Positions 16,672 through 25,065 of a DNA stretch of 47,921 nucleotides are shown here, in pieces. Location: assembly GCF_000246945.1 (NCBI RefSeq), contig NZ_BAEX01000014.1:1-47921 (forward strand), written 5' to 3'. Source of the stretch: Myroides injenensis M09-0166. GTDB lineage: Bacteria; Bacteroidota; Bacteroidia; Flavobacteriales; Flavobacteriaceae. A model generated the notes under the pieces. It saw only the letters and a program-made list of their open reading frames with translations, ran no database searches and was not told where the DNA came from. Numbering within the stretch: position 1 is the stretch's first letter; the number at the start of each line of letters is the position of its first letter. Both the position numbers and the translations under genes were made by a program.

Positions 16672-19056
16672 TTAGAAATAATAACGGAATTTCCCCATAA
16701 AACTTCTGCCTGGTTTTTGCAAACTAAAATTATCGTAAACTGCTTTATCAAATACATTGTGTGCTTCAAAAGTAAACTGAAACTTTTGCTCTTTACCAAA
16801 AGTATAAGTAACTAAAAAATCGTGTGTTATCTGATCGGGAACAGTAAACTTACCACCTTTAGATCCTAACGAAGGCCAAAATAAATAAAATTCCTTCACA
16901 TAAAATAAAACATAACCTAATGTTAAATTATCATCTTTAAATATTTTATCAAATGTATAATTAACATCAGCATTCCCATACATATAAGGAATATTAGGCA
17001 ACCTATCTTTATAAAGAATATTATTACCACCTTTAATTTCCTTTGAGGCATTTACTAAATTTTGATAGGTACCACTTACTCCGATGTTAAAATTATTTTT
17101 AAAATAATATCTTATTTCTCCTTCTACTCCTGTGTTCTTAACTGAAGACTCATTTACAAAAGTAGTATGCGTCTGATGTGTATTTAAATCAGGTCTAATA
17201 AAATCTCTCGAATCTCTATAAAAACCATTAATATCTATATTTAACAAATGATGTTTACCAAATTTGGGATTAAAACTAACCCCTAAATTATAATTATAAC
17301 TTAATTCTGGTTTCAACTTGTTATTACCAGCTATACTTACTTTATCACCGAACATCTCATTTGAGTTTGGCAACCTTATACTTTTCTCATAAGAAGCTTT
17401 AATTTGTAAGTTATCTAAAACAAAGACTGACCCAGTAGCACCAAAACCAAAATAATTATGATCCGCATTATATCCTTTATAAGCATAATCCCCCCAATTT
17501 CCACTAGGATTATATGATTCTGTATAATTTATACGTTGATAATAATATTTCCCAAAACCTGTAATACTCCAAGTTGCATTAGGAGTAAACTGATAACTTA
17601 AACCATTTATGTTTTTCAACACTTCCGCTGGTTTCTCAATTACAAGATCATTAGGATTTAATTTATCACTCCCTTTTCGCTTAAAAAAGTTTATAGTATT
17701 ACTAAAGGAAAAATTGTGCTTATCACCAAGTTTATAATTAACAATAGAAGTTACCATTCCATTGTTATTTTTGTATTTATACATCGTACGGTTACGCTCA
17801 CCTCCTTTTACATGATACTTATCCTCAAAATCAATATAATCACCAAGCCAATTATAGCGTCGGTAAACTGTATCTATTACTTGGTCACTTCCTAAATTAT
17901 AATTCGCATTAATGCGTACATCAAGTCCCTCTACAAATAAATTCTTTTTTTCATATACAAACGTAGGCATTATGATATCGCCTCTAGTATGTAAATTTCC
18001 AAAAATCTCTACTGTTCGAGCTCCTGTTTGAATTTCTTTATATGATTGCCCTAAATTAATTCCTACGGCTATTTTATCTGCAAAAGATTTCTTTACTAAA
18101 CCAATTTGTCCTACAAAATTTTCATTATGGTATTTATCATGAAAACGCTTTACCTTTATATTTCTACCAATTATCTGACCTGTAGATATATTATTTACAT
18201 CTGCGCTGACCTTATAATCATTATCTGAATAATTTTGGTAAGCATTTAATTGAGTAAAGAAACCAGTCTTTTTATCTACATATACAAAGTTCACATTCGT
18301 TCTATGCGTATTAAAAGAGCCATAAGAATAAGACATATCTAATGTTGTCTTATCATAAGTATTAGTAATAATATTAATTGCCCCACCTAATGCATCTGAT
18401 CCTAAACCTACTGGTACTACTCCTTTATATATTTCAATTCTATTCGCAAGATTTACAGGTATATTATTTAATTGAAATGCAGAACCAAAATTATCCATTG
18501 GGATACCATCAATAAAAAACTTTATTTGATTACCAGAATAACCATTCAGAGATATATTCATATTAGACCCCACACCTCCATCTTCACGTACTCGGATACC
18601 ACTTGTTTTTCCAAGAGCATGACCTAAATCCATAGATCTAGAGTGTAACTTTACTGCATCTACTACAGCAACATTATAGGCTTTTTCTTTTACTTGTTGT
18701 ACCTTAGTTTTAGCTTGAATACTTATTTCTGCCAAATTGTAATTATCTGGCTTTAATACAATATTCAAATCCATAGTAGCACTATCTATGATTATCTTTC
18801 TTGAATAAACTTCATAACCTACATAGTTTACTTCTAACGTATAACTTTTCCCCTTACTTAATTTAGTTATAGCAAAATTCCCTTTAGAATCTGCTTGACT
18901 AAATTTATTATTTTCCTTAACCACAACCGTAGCTCCTAGTAATGGTTCACCTTCAGCATCTTTAATAGTCCCAATAATTTGTGCATACTCCTGGGCTATA
19001 GAATTTTGAATAGTTCCTAAAGAAAAAATAAAAAACAATAGTAAAATTTTTCTCAT
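16672..19056 (-). CDS. TonB-dependent outer-membrane receptor, XusA-like (second module)
   Basis: 794 residues. The signal peptide is about 1-21 (ending NSIAQ). A carboxypeptidase-D regulatory-like domain covers about 25-110 (IIGTIKDAEGEPLLGATVVV). The plug covers about 120-235, with FFIDGIPMDNFG, NRIEIYKGVVPVGLGSDALGG and INIITNTYD. The barrel ends in SFMGKFRYYF. It is clearly a paralogue of the 779-residue receptor in this window. The DUF4374 lipoprotein gene lies upstream, not downstream, and a terminator-like hairpin stands between them. Uptake of a ferric siderophore is the likely role by analogy with XusA; the ligand is unknown and the surface-facing barrel loops differ from the first receptor. 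Confidence 0.9.
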   Translation of the reverse strand: MRKILLLFFIFSLGTIQNSIAQEYAQIIGTIKDAEGEPLLGATVVVKENNKFSQADSKGNFAITKLSKGKSYTLEVNYVGYEVYSRKIIIDSATMDLNIVLKPDNYNLAEISIQAKTKVQQVKEKAYNVAVVDAVKLHSRSMDLGHALGKTSGIRVREDGGVGSNMNISLNGYSGNQIKFFIDGIPMDNFGSAFQLNNIPVNLANRIEIYKGVVPVGLGSDALGGAINIITNTYDKTTLDMSYSYGSFNTHRTNVNFVYVDKKTGFFTQLNAYQNYSDNDYKVSADVNNISTGQIIGRNIKVKRFHDKYHNENFVGQIGLVKKSFADKIAVGINLGQSYKEIQTGARTVEIFGNLHTRGDIIMPTFVYEKKNLFVEGLDVRINANYNLGSDQVIDTVYRRYNWLGDYIDFEDKYHVKGGERNRTMYKYKNNNGMVTSIVNYKLGDKHNFSFSNTINFFKRKGSDKLNPNDLVIEKPAEVLKNINGLSYQFTPNATWSITGFGKYYYQRINYTESYNPSGNWGDYAYKGYNADHNYFGFGATGSVFVLDNLQIKASYEKSIRLPNSNEMFGDKVSIAGNNKLKPELSYNYNLGVSFNPKFGKHHLLNIDINGFYRDSRDFIRPDLNTHQTHTTFVNESSVKNTGVEGEIRYYFKNNFNIGVSGTYQNLVNASKEIKGGNNILYKDRLPNIPYMYGNADVNYTFDKIFKDDNLTLGYVLFYVKEFYLFWPSLGSKGGKFTVPDQITHDFLVTYTFGKEQKFQFTFEAHNVFDKAVYDNFSLQKPGRSFMGKFRYYF

Positions 19057-19076
19057 CTATTATAGGCTTTATAGTA

Positions 19077-19114
19077 AAAAGACAATCCTATAATAATTTA
19101 CAAGATTGTCTTTT
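19077..19114 (-). terminator. Hairpin between lipoprotein and receptor genes
   Basis: 11-bp perfect stem (19077-19087 with 19104-19114, core AAGACAATC), 16-base loop, then five T on the minus strand. It lies inside the 79-base gap of the second module and could terminate part of the transcripts after the lipoprotein gene or protect its 3' end. Confidence 0.75.
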
Positions 19115-19135
19115 AAATTTTCTAATATATACTAA

Positions 19136-20374
19136 CTACTTAGAAGATAATTTAGTAATTGATGTAACATTACCTCCTTCTACTTTTACTCCTCTTGTTG
19201 CTGTTGCTTTATCAGCATCTATTTTATAAACGAAACTTCCTTCGCCTGTTGTAATTGCAATATAAACGGTTTTTCCATCCATTTCAGAGTAACTTCCTTT
19301 ATCATCAAATCCTAAATCTTTAAGACCAGCTGGTAACCCCTCAATCCATTTATAATTTTGAGTATAAACATTTAAAGAAGCGTATTTAATTTCTTGACTT
19401 GATCTATTCTCTAAACGTGCAATAAAATTTCCTCTTCCAGCATATACAAAGTTATTTACGATATAACCATTTGTAGCTTTTTCAATATCCCAGAAATAAT
19501 TATTATCAAATTCTAAAGTCTTACCATCTATTTTTAAAATTCCTGATGGATTTTTAGATAATAATTGATCCTTATCTCCTTTTACATTTGCACTAGAATA
19601 AGCATATCCATCACCTTTCTCATCTTGCACTAATCCATTTTTAAAATAAGCACCTATATAAGAACTTTTATCGCTAGTAATAACTTTTTCTAATTTCATA
19701 CTAGGATAATCATATATTGCAACCCAAGCAGTATTAGGAAAAGATGTGCCCCAAACATCTCCAGAAATCCCTCTCATAGAAAAATAAGGAGCTGCAAGTT
19801 TATTTCCCATTTGAGTTAAACCACTAAAATGAGCACGTTCTCCATTATTAGCTAATTCAACAGTATTAATTATCCCTTCACTTGTAATATAATCTTTATC
19901 AGTATCTACAATATACCAAGGTGCTGTTTCTACTCCAGATCTTGGAACTTTCCACATGATAAAATCATTATTCATTGCACCATAAACTTGAACAGTTTCA
20001 GTAACAAAGTTATTACCTTTAACAAGCTCACCTTTCTCATTTAAAGTATATACAGTAACAGCTCCTGGATTGCCTTGACCATATAACAAACTGTAAAACT
20101 TATTTTTTGTAGTTAAATAATAACGATAGGCTCCATCTTGTTCCACACCATTATTTTTTATACTTACAGTGCCACTATCAATATTATCTACAGTTAATAA
20201 GTAATCTGCTACTCCAACATGCTCTGTAGATGCAGCTGCTATTACAAATCTTTCCACTTTTTCTCCACCATTTTCTCCACCATTCGTATCAGGAGTGCTA
20301 TTATCATCGCTACTACATGACGCAAAACTAGCTACTAAGCTCAAGACAAAAAGTGATTTAATGTATTTTTTCAT
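19136..20374 (-). CDS. DUF4374 surface lipoprotein, XusB-like (second module)
   Basis: 412 residues. The lipobox SFASC gives lipidated Cys20, followed by SSDDNSTPD, the same acidic surface-export pattern as the first DUF4374 protein (CSSDDNS). The body is a DUF4374 domain: VERFVIAAAS at its start corresponds to VERYIIGASA in the paralogue, and IKWIEGLPA-type segments near the end correspond as well. It probably captures a ferric siderophore at the cell surface and passes it to the receptor encoded just downstream. It is the first gene of its module, unlike in the first pair. A TACATTTG box lies 35 bases upstream. Confidence 0.8.
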   Translation of the reverse strand: MKKYIKSLFVLSLVASFASCSSDDNSTPDTNGGENGGEKVERFVIAAASTEHVGVADYLLTVDNIDSGTVSIKNNGVEQDGAYRYYLTTKNKFYSLLYGQGNPGAVTVYTLNEKGELVKGNNFVTETVQVYGAMNNDFIMWKVPRSGVETAPWYIVDTDKDYITSEGIINTVELANNGERAHFSGLTQMGNKLAAPYFSMRGISGDVWGTSFPNTAWVAIYDYPSMKLEKVITSDKSSYIGAYFKNGLVQDEKGDGYAYSSANVKGDKDQLLSKNPSGILKIDGKTLEFDNNYFWDIEKATNGYIVNNFVYAGRGNFIARLENRSSQEIKYASLNVYTQNYKWIEGLPAGLKDLGFDDKGSYSEMDGKTVYIAITTGEGSFVYKIDADKATATRGVKVEGGNVTSITKLSSK

Positions 20375-20408
20375 GATTGTTTTTATTTAGATTTATTTTA
20401 CATAGTCG

Positions 20409-20416
20409 CAAATGTA
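20409..20416 (-). promoter_or_regulatory. -7 box of the second receptor/lipoprotein module
   Basis: TACATTTG on the minus strand fits TAnnTTTG and lies 35 bases before the lipoprotein start. No TTTG at the usual upstream distance, so regulation by an activator or alternative sigma factor is possible. Confidence 0.4.
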
Positions 20417-20482
20417 GAATATTTTTTTTATACATAATAACTTTCTGTTAATTTTATTTATACTTATTATAAATAAAACAAA

Positions 20483-20512
20483 AAACGGTTACCTAATTAA
20501 AGGTAACCGTTT
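20483..20512 (-). terminator. Terminator of the serC operon
   Basis: 12-bp perfect stem (AAACGGTTACCT at 20483-20494 with 20501-20512), six-base loop, flanked on the minus strand by T-rich sequence, 24 bases after the DUF937-like gene. Confidence 0.9.
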
Positions 20513-20535
20513 CATTATATGTGTTTTATATTTTG

Positions 20536-21012
20536 TTAAAAAAGTCCTTTCAATGCATCAATTGCACCTCCTAAATTAGCTTTTCCGCCAGTTAGAGAAC
20601 CTAATAAATCTTTGGATTCTCCTCCGCCTAAAGCACTAAGTAAATCTGAAACTTCAAATCCCTTATCACCATTCTGAGACTTAGTAGCTATTGCACCAAT
20701 TATTTTTGGAATGACAGAATTTGCAAAATTTCCTGCAATTCCTTCTGATAATCCTAGCTTAGATGTAAGATTAGTTATCAAACTTCCTATAATACTCTTA
20801 ACAATAGGGTTAGACATTAAACTAGAAGTAGATCCTCCAAGTAAACCAGTCAAACTTCCTAAATCACCAGCAGACAAACTATTCTTAAATCCACTAATAA
20901 TACTTTGCCCTGTTTCTTCAGTTACTTTACTTGCTATATCTGATGATATACCATTGTCTTTAATCTCTGAAGAACTAACTTGTTCAATTAATTTTGTAAT
21001 TTGCTCTATCAT
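20536..21012 (-). CDS. Gly/Ser-rich DUF937-like protein
   Basis: 158 residues without signal peptide or clear membrane helix. It is made of short amphipathic helices separated by glycine-rich turns (LTGLLGGSTSS, LSALGGGES, LLGSLTGGKAN). This pattern and the order of helices resemble DUF937/YidB-type proteins, whose role is unknown. It is the last gene of the operon acyl-CoA reductase, serC, dehydrogenase homologue, and begins 32 bases after the previous stop. Nothing in the sequence suggests an enzyme. The family assignment is from overall pattern and is moderately sure. Confidence 0.65.
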   Translation of the reverse strand: MIEQITKLIEQVSSSEIKDNGISSDIASKVTEETGQSIISGFKNSLSAGDLGSLTGLLGGSTSSLMSNPIVKSIIGSLITNLTSKLGLSEGIAGNFANSVIPKIIGAIATKSQNGDKGFEVSDLLSALGGGESKDLLGSLTGGKANLGGAIDALKGLF

Positions 21013-21044
21013 AACATATTTTTTTATAAAGCTAAAACTACTAT

Positions 21045-21995
21045 TTAATTTCTCAAAACTTGCATTTTTTCAAAAATTTCATCCCAAATTAACACTTTGC
21101 TCTGATCTGTAGATGTATTTATATTTGGTGAAAGTGAAAACTCAGGCTGCATTAAAACTTGAATTGCTGGTTTCGGTTCTTCCTCAAAGCGATCAAGACC
21201 GGCAAACAATAAAGCTTTCTCATTAACTTTATCTACTAAATCTACTTCATTAATAGCCTCTGGATAGGCACAATTTATAATACCCAATAAATGGTGTGCA
21301 TGTTCAAATGCTTTTTTATCCACTAAATAAGGCACAAAATGACCTGTATGAATCGTTAAAAATTGAGCATCATGAATAACTTTTTCTTTTTCAGAAGACT
21401 TTAAATTAACTCTGAAATGAATACCATTTGGAAGTACGTAATCTGCATTGAGTTCCTCTACTTCGTCATCGTGATAAATAACATGCATTCCCAAAGCTAA
21501 AGCTTTTTGCGCTACTAACTCACCGGCTTTATTCATACCTAATATACCTAACGTTTTACCTGCTAGCTCTATTCCATGACTATAAGACTCTTGCAACATT
21601 TTAAATGAGGAATCTCCTTCTAAAGGCATATTTCTATTGGACTCTTGTAATAATCTACATCCAGATAATAAATGAGCAAATACCATCTCCGCAGTCGCAT
21701 TTGCCAAAGACTCTTCAGCCCAAATAACTTTTATACCTGCTTGATTAAATGTATCTATATATTCTATATTAATTAAAGTACCTGCAAAAACGACAGCTTT
21801 TAAATGATCTAATTTTTCAATCATAGGTTTATTAAACAAAGTCCCATTCTGAACTAATAAAACATCTATCTCGTTTTTCTTAGTATAGTTAACAAGCTGC
21901 TCACCAGCAACTCTAACCTCCTTCACTTCAAAACCTTTTTCTTCTAAAGCTACTTTTACCTCTGTAGGAATACCGTCGTTTGCTAATACTTTCAT
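21045..21995 (-). CDS. Phosphoglycerate dehydrogenase homologue with lost catalytic residues
   Basis: 316 residues from the ATG at 21995; a longer frame from a TTG at 22004 adds three residues but is less likely. The protein aligns throughout with flavobacterial 3-phosphoglycerate dehydrogenase (SerA): start MKVLANDGI, SNRNMPLEGDS, ELAGKTLGILG, FAGLDRFEEEP. Key residues are changed. The NAD loop GxGxxG reads GMNKAG (153-158). The RGG substrate motif reads AGT near 71. The catalytic Arg of NCARGG is Tyr244 in NCAYPE. The catalytic His of TPHIG is Asn291 in SPNIN. The Glu of the triad (Glu273) remains. The protein should not work as a normal dehydrogenase. It follows serC by 14 bases, the usual serA position, so it is probably the decayed but still intact serA or a regulatory pseudoenzyme. 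Confidence 0.85.
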   Translation of the reverse strand: MKVLANDGIPTEVKVALEEKGFEVKEVRVAGEQLVNYTKKNEIDVLLVQNGTLFNKPMIEKLDHLKAVVFAGTLINIEYIDTFNQAGIKVIWAEESLANATAEMVFAHLLSGCRLLQESNRNMPLEGDSSFKMLQESYSHGIELAGKTLGILGMNKAGELVAQKALALGMHVIYHDDEVEELNADYVLPNGIHFRVNLKSSEKEKVIHDAQFLTIHTGHFVPYLVDKKAFEHAHHLLGIINCAYPEAINEVDLVDKVNEKALLFAGLDRFEEEPKPAIQVLMQPEFSLSPNINTSTDQSKVLIWDEIFEKMQVLRN

Positions 21996-22009
21996 AAAAA
22001 ACAATTTAA

Positions 22010-23077
22010 TTAAACTTTACTTTTTAGTGCTTCCATAACAGAAACAAGAACTTGGACACTTTCCAGAGAAAGAGCATTATATAGAGATGCTCTATAACCT
22101 CCCACTGAACGATGTCCTTTTATATTTACAATATTTTCCTCTCGGCATAATTCATCAAATATTGAAGCTATTTTGTCATTCTCAAATGAAAAAGTGACAT
22201 TCATTTTAGATCGAGAATCTAGATTTGCAAATCCTTTTACATATTCTAAATTATCTATAGCATTATATAAGGTTGCAGCTTTTTCATTATTCAGCTTTTC
22301 AATTTCTGAAACACCTCCTAAATTCTTTAACCATTTAAAATTTAGTAAACAGGTATAAATCCCAAAAACATTAGCAGTATGATATAAACTTTCTTTATCG
22401 ATATGCTCTTGATAATTAAGCATATTTGGAATAGAACGTTTTACTTTTCCTAATATCTCATCCTTAACAATAATAACACTTAATCCAGCAGGTCCTATAT
22501 TTTTTTGGGCACCAGCATAAATCAAATCTATCTTATCATAATCAAATGTGCGGGAATAAATATCTGAACTCATATCACATACAATAGGACAATCAGCTCT
22601 TGGAACACTTCTAAACTGAGTACCATAAATTGTATTATTAGATGTGAAATGAAGATAATCCAGCTCTTCATCTACGATTATATCCTTAGGAATATAAGTA
22701 AATCTTTTATCCTCGGAAGATGCTACTAATTTAACCTCTCCAAACAATTTTGCTTGCTCAATTGCTTTACTTGACCAAGTACCAGTATTAATATATCCCG
22801 CTCTTTTATCTAATAAATTATAAGGGATACGTAAAAACTCCATACTCGCTCCTCCTTGCAAAAATAATACAGTATACCCCTTACCTTCTAAATTTAAAAG
22901 TTCTAAAGCTAATTGTTTTGCTTGTTCTAAAACACTTAAAAATTCCTTACTTCTATGAGAAATAGATAAAATAGATAATCCACTATTATCAAAGTTCAAT
23001 ACAGCCTTAGCAGCCTCTTGATAAACCTCTGAAGGTAATAAACATGGACCAGCACAAAAGTTATGTATCGTTTGCAT
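22010..23077 (-). CDS. serC: Phosphoserine aminotransferase
   Basis: 355 residues. SerC makes phosphoserine from 3-phosphohydroxypyruvate and glutamate, and also serves pyridoxal phosphate synthesis. Motifs: NFCAGPCLLP at 6-15 (family start), QGGAS at 75-79 binding the cofactor phosphate, FTSNNTIYGTQF at 144-155, and YAGAQKNIGPAGL with the PLP lysine Lys192. GHRSVGGYRASLYNA near the end binds the substrate phosphate. The length is normal and all key residues are present, so the enzyme looks active, unlike the dehydrogenase homologue that follows. It begins six bases after the acyl-CoA reductase stop within one operon. Confidence 0.96.
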   Translation of the reverse strand: MQTIHNFCAGPCLLPSEVYQEAAKAVLNFDNSGLSILSISHRSKEFLSVLEQAKQLALELLNLEGKGYTVLFLQGGASMEFLRIPYNLLDKRAGYINTGTWSSKAIEQAKLFGEVKLVASSEDKRFTYIPKDIIVDEELDYLHFTSNNTIYGTQFRSVPRADCPIVCDMSSDIYSRTFDYDKIDLIYAGAQKNIGPAGLSVIIVKDEILGKVKRSIPNMLNYQEHIDKESLYHTANVFGIYTCLLNFKWLKNLGGVSEIEKLNNEKAATLYNAIDNLEYVKGFANLDSRSKMNVTFSFENDKIASIFDELCREENIVNIKGHRSVGGYRASLYNALSLESVQVLVSVMEALKSKV

Positions 23078-23083
23078 AATATA

Positions 23084-24142
23084 TTACAAGTTAAGCAAAA
23101 AAGCTAAAGTATCGATATCATCAGCATAATCCCATAATTGAGGGTCTTGTGTTTGACCAAAAGCAATACTCCCCTCTATAATATTATTAGATACTATACA
23201 CTGAATTTTATCTTTATCTTCTTTTAGCTTATTCTTAACCTCATCAATATTATTATAATATTCAAAAAAAACAGATGAAATCGGTGAAGAATACCCTAAA
23301 TCCTCTTTGACAGTTAAAAACCCATTATCTAATATCTTGAAATCACTCATCAAGAAAACTGCTTTATTATAATCATAGTTATTAGTATATTTTTCATATT
23401 CTAACACATCTTTATACTCAAACATTCCCTGATAAAAAGAATCAAAATTATAACCTTTAGGTACAAAAAGTTTTGAAACATTTCTACAGCCCAATCCGTA
23501 GTAAGTAAAAATATCCTTTCCTAAATTTATTAAATTCTCATGGCTCTCATTACCCTCTAATACAGCAACTGAATTTCTATTCTTTCTAATGATATTAGGA
23601 ACTGAACTAAAATAGTAATCAAAATATCTTGCAGTATTGTTACTTCCTGTAGCAATAACAGCATCAAAGCCTTCTAATTTACCTTTTACAAATTCAATTC
23701 TACTTTCAAATTCAGGAGTAATAGCAACTAAATACTTCGCCAAGAAGGGCAAAAGCTTTTGATCATTAGAAGATGTTTTTACAAGAGCAATATTACCCGA
23801 TATTAATACAGATAGAAAGTCATGAAATCCTACTAATGGAATATTTCCTGCTAAGATTAATGCTACTTTTTTTAATGGCTCTCTAGAAAAATCATAATTA
23901 GCTATCCACTTATTTAGATTTTCTTCTGTCAAAGCATCTGACCACGATCTGATTGCAATAACGACTTGTTCTTTAGTAAACCAACCATTATAATGAACAG
24001 AGTCTAAAATTAATCTTTCAAACTCACTATAAAATTCATTATTATGACAAACATCATTGTTTATTACGAATTCATTAGCAGCAAATTGGCGTAAAAAATC
24101 ACCTAACTTTACGAATGAATTTTTTTTAATATCTAAATTCAT
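23084..24142 (-). CDS. LuxC-like acyl-CoA reductase
   Basis: 352 residues, LuxC/acyl-CoA reductase family of the aldehyde dehydrogenase superfamily. Motifs: LILAGNIPLVGFHDFLSVL at about 96-114, GNIALVKTSSND at 116-127, VIATGSNNTARYF at 162-174, and YGLGCRNVSKLFVP, where Cys219 is the likely nucleophile. The family reduces acyl-CoA or acyl-enzyme to aldehyde with NADPH. No acyl-transferase, synthetase or luciferase gene is nearby, so bioluminescence is excluded and the true substrate is unknown. It is first in the operon with serC and divergent from a ferredoxin gene, an arrangement I recall as conserved in Flavobacteriia; the link with serine metabolism is not explained. Confidence 0.85.
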   Translation of the reverse strand: MNLDIKKNSFVKLGDFLRQFAANEFVINNDVCHNNEFYSEFERLILDSVHYNGWFTKEQVVIAIRSWSDALTEENLNKWIANYDFSREPLKKVALILAGNIPLVGFHDFLSVLISGNIALVKTSSNDQKLLPFLAKYLVAITPEFESRIEFVKGKLEGFDAVIATGSNNTARYFDYYFSSVPNIIRKNRNSVAVLEGNESHENLINLGKDIFTYYGLGCRNVSKLFVPKGYNFDSFYQGMFEYKDVLEYEKYTNNYDYNKAVFLMSDFKILDNGFLTVKEDLGYSSPISSVFFEYYNNIDEVKNKLKEDKDKIQCIVSNNIIEGSIAFGQTQDPQLWDYADDIDTLAFLLNL

Positions 24143-24147
24143 ATTGA

Positions 24148-24179
24148 TTTGTTTGTGAATACTTTTGGGTGTAAATTTG
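24148..24179 (+). promoter_or_regulatory. Promoter of the ferredoxin gene
   Basis: TTTG (24148-24151), 20-base spacer, TAAATTTG (24172-24179); both elements fit the Bacteroidota consensus and the start codon is 37 bases further. Confidence 0.6.
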
Positions 24180-24182
24180 CAA

Positions 24183-24190
24183 CAAAGTTA
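24183..24190 (-). promoter_or_regulatory. -7 box of the acyl-CoA reductase/serC operon
   Basis: TAACTTTG on the minus strand, 41 bases before the start codon. It is interleaved with the divergent ferredoxin promoter, so the two may compete. No good -33 element. Confidence 0.4.
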
Positions 24191-24212
24191 ATACATATAA
24201 AACAAAATATAA

Positions 24213-24566
<354 letters not shown>

Positions 24567-24572
24567 AAATAT

Positions 24573-24596
24573 AAGCGAAACAATTATGTTTCGCTT
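24573..24596 (+). terminator. Terminator of the ferredoxin gene
   Basis: Ten-bp perfect stem (AAGCGAAACA at 24573-24582 with 24587-24596), four-base loop, then TTTT. Confidence 0.9.
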
Positions 24597-24788
24597 TTTT
24601 ATTTCATCAAGCGATTCTAAAATCAATTAAACTCTTTATTCTACCTATTATTCTTCCTTAGAATAAAAGATTATTCTTGTCTACAACTTTAACAAAAAGT
24701 AAAAAAACGCTATTCTTCTATTATTTAAATACAATTATATTTAACTTTATTTCAAATTAATTACCAAAACTTAATCAATAAAATAATT

Positions 24789-25028
24789 ATGAAGAACACA
24801 AAAACACTTTTTGTTGCTTTTGCATTACTCACTACTAGTTTTGCATTAGCTTCTAGTCCTTCTATCAAATTGTATGGCGGAGGATTATTTGGAGTAAGTA
24901 TAGGATCTATCTTAGCTGCATATTTATCATGGACTAAAAATAAATCTATTCTATGGGCAATTATTCACTTTGTTCTAGGATGGCTATATGTAATCTATTA
25001 TTTTTTATCAGGAGGAAGCAAAAAATAA
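24789..25028 (+). CDS. Small membrane protein, function unknown
   Basis: 79 residues. An N-terminal hydrophobic signal-like segment (about 7-21, ending LASS) is followed by a glycine-rich turn (LYGGGLFGVSIG), one membrane helix at about 32-47, a basic loop WTKNKS and a second helix at about 53-71, ending GGSKK. If the first segment is cleaved, two helices remain in the inner membrane. I do not recognise the family. It stands alone between the ferredoxin gene and a converging helical-repeat gene, and shares a palindromic terminator with the latter. Confidence 0.7.
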   Translation: MKNTKTLFVAFALLTTSFALASSPSIKLYGGGLFGVSIGSILAAYLSWTKNKSILWAIIHFVLGWLYVIYYFLSGGSKK

Positions 25029-25030
25029 TT

Positions 25031-25064
25031 TAAAAGCTCCATTGCAAATTTGCAATGGAGCTTT
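25031..25064. terminator. Bidirectional terminator between converging genes
   Basis: A perfect 34-base palindrome (arms 25031-25047 and 25048-25064, core GCTCCATTGC) three bases after the small membrane protein and one base before the stop of the minus-strand gene. T runs on both strands let it serve both. Confidence 0.92.
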
Positions 25065-25065
25065 T

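Noticed and set aside
25031-25064. Perfect 34-base palindrome as a recombination site
   Set aside because: Its place between converging stops and its flanking A and T runs make it an ordinary bidirectional terminator; the same holds for 33754-33787.
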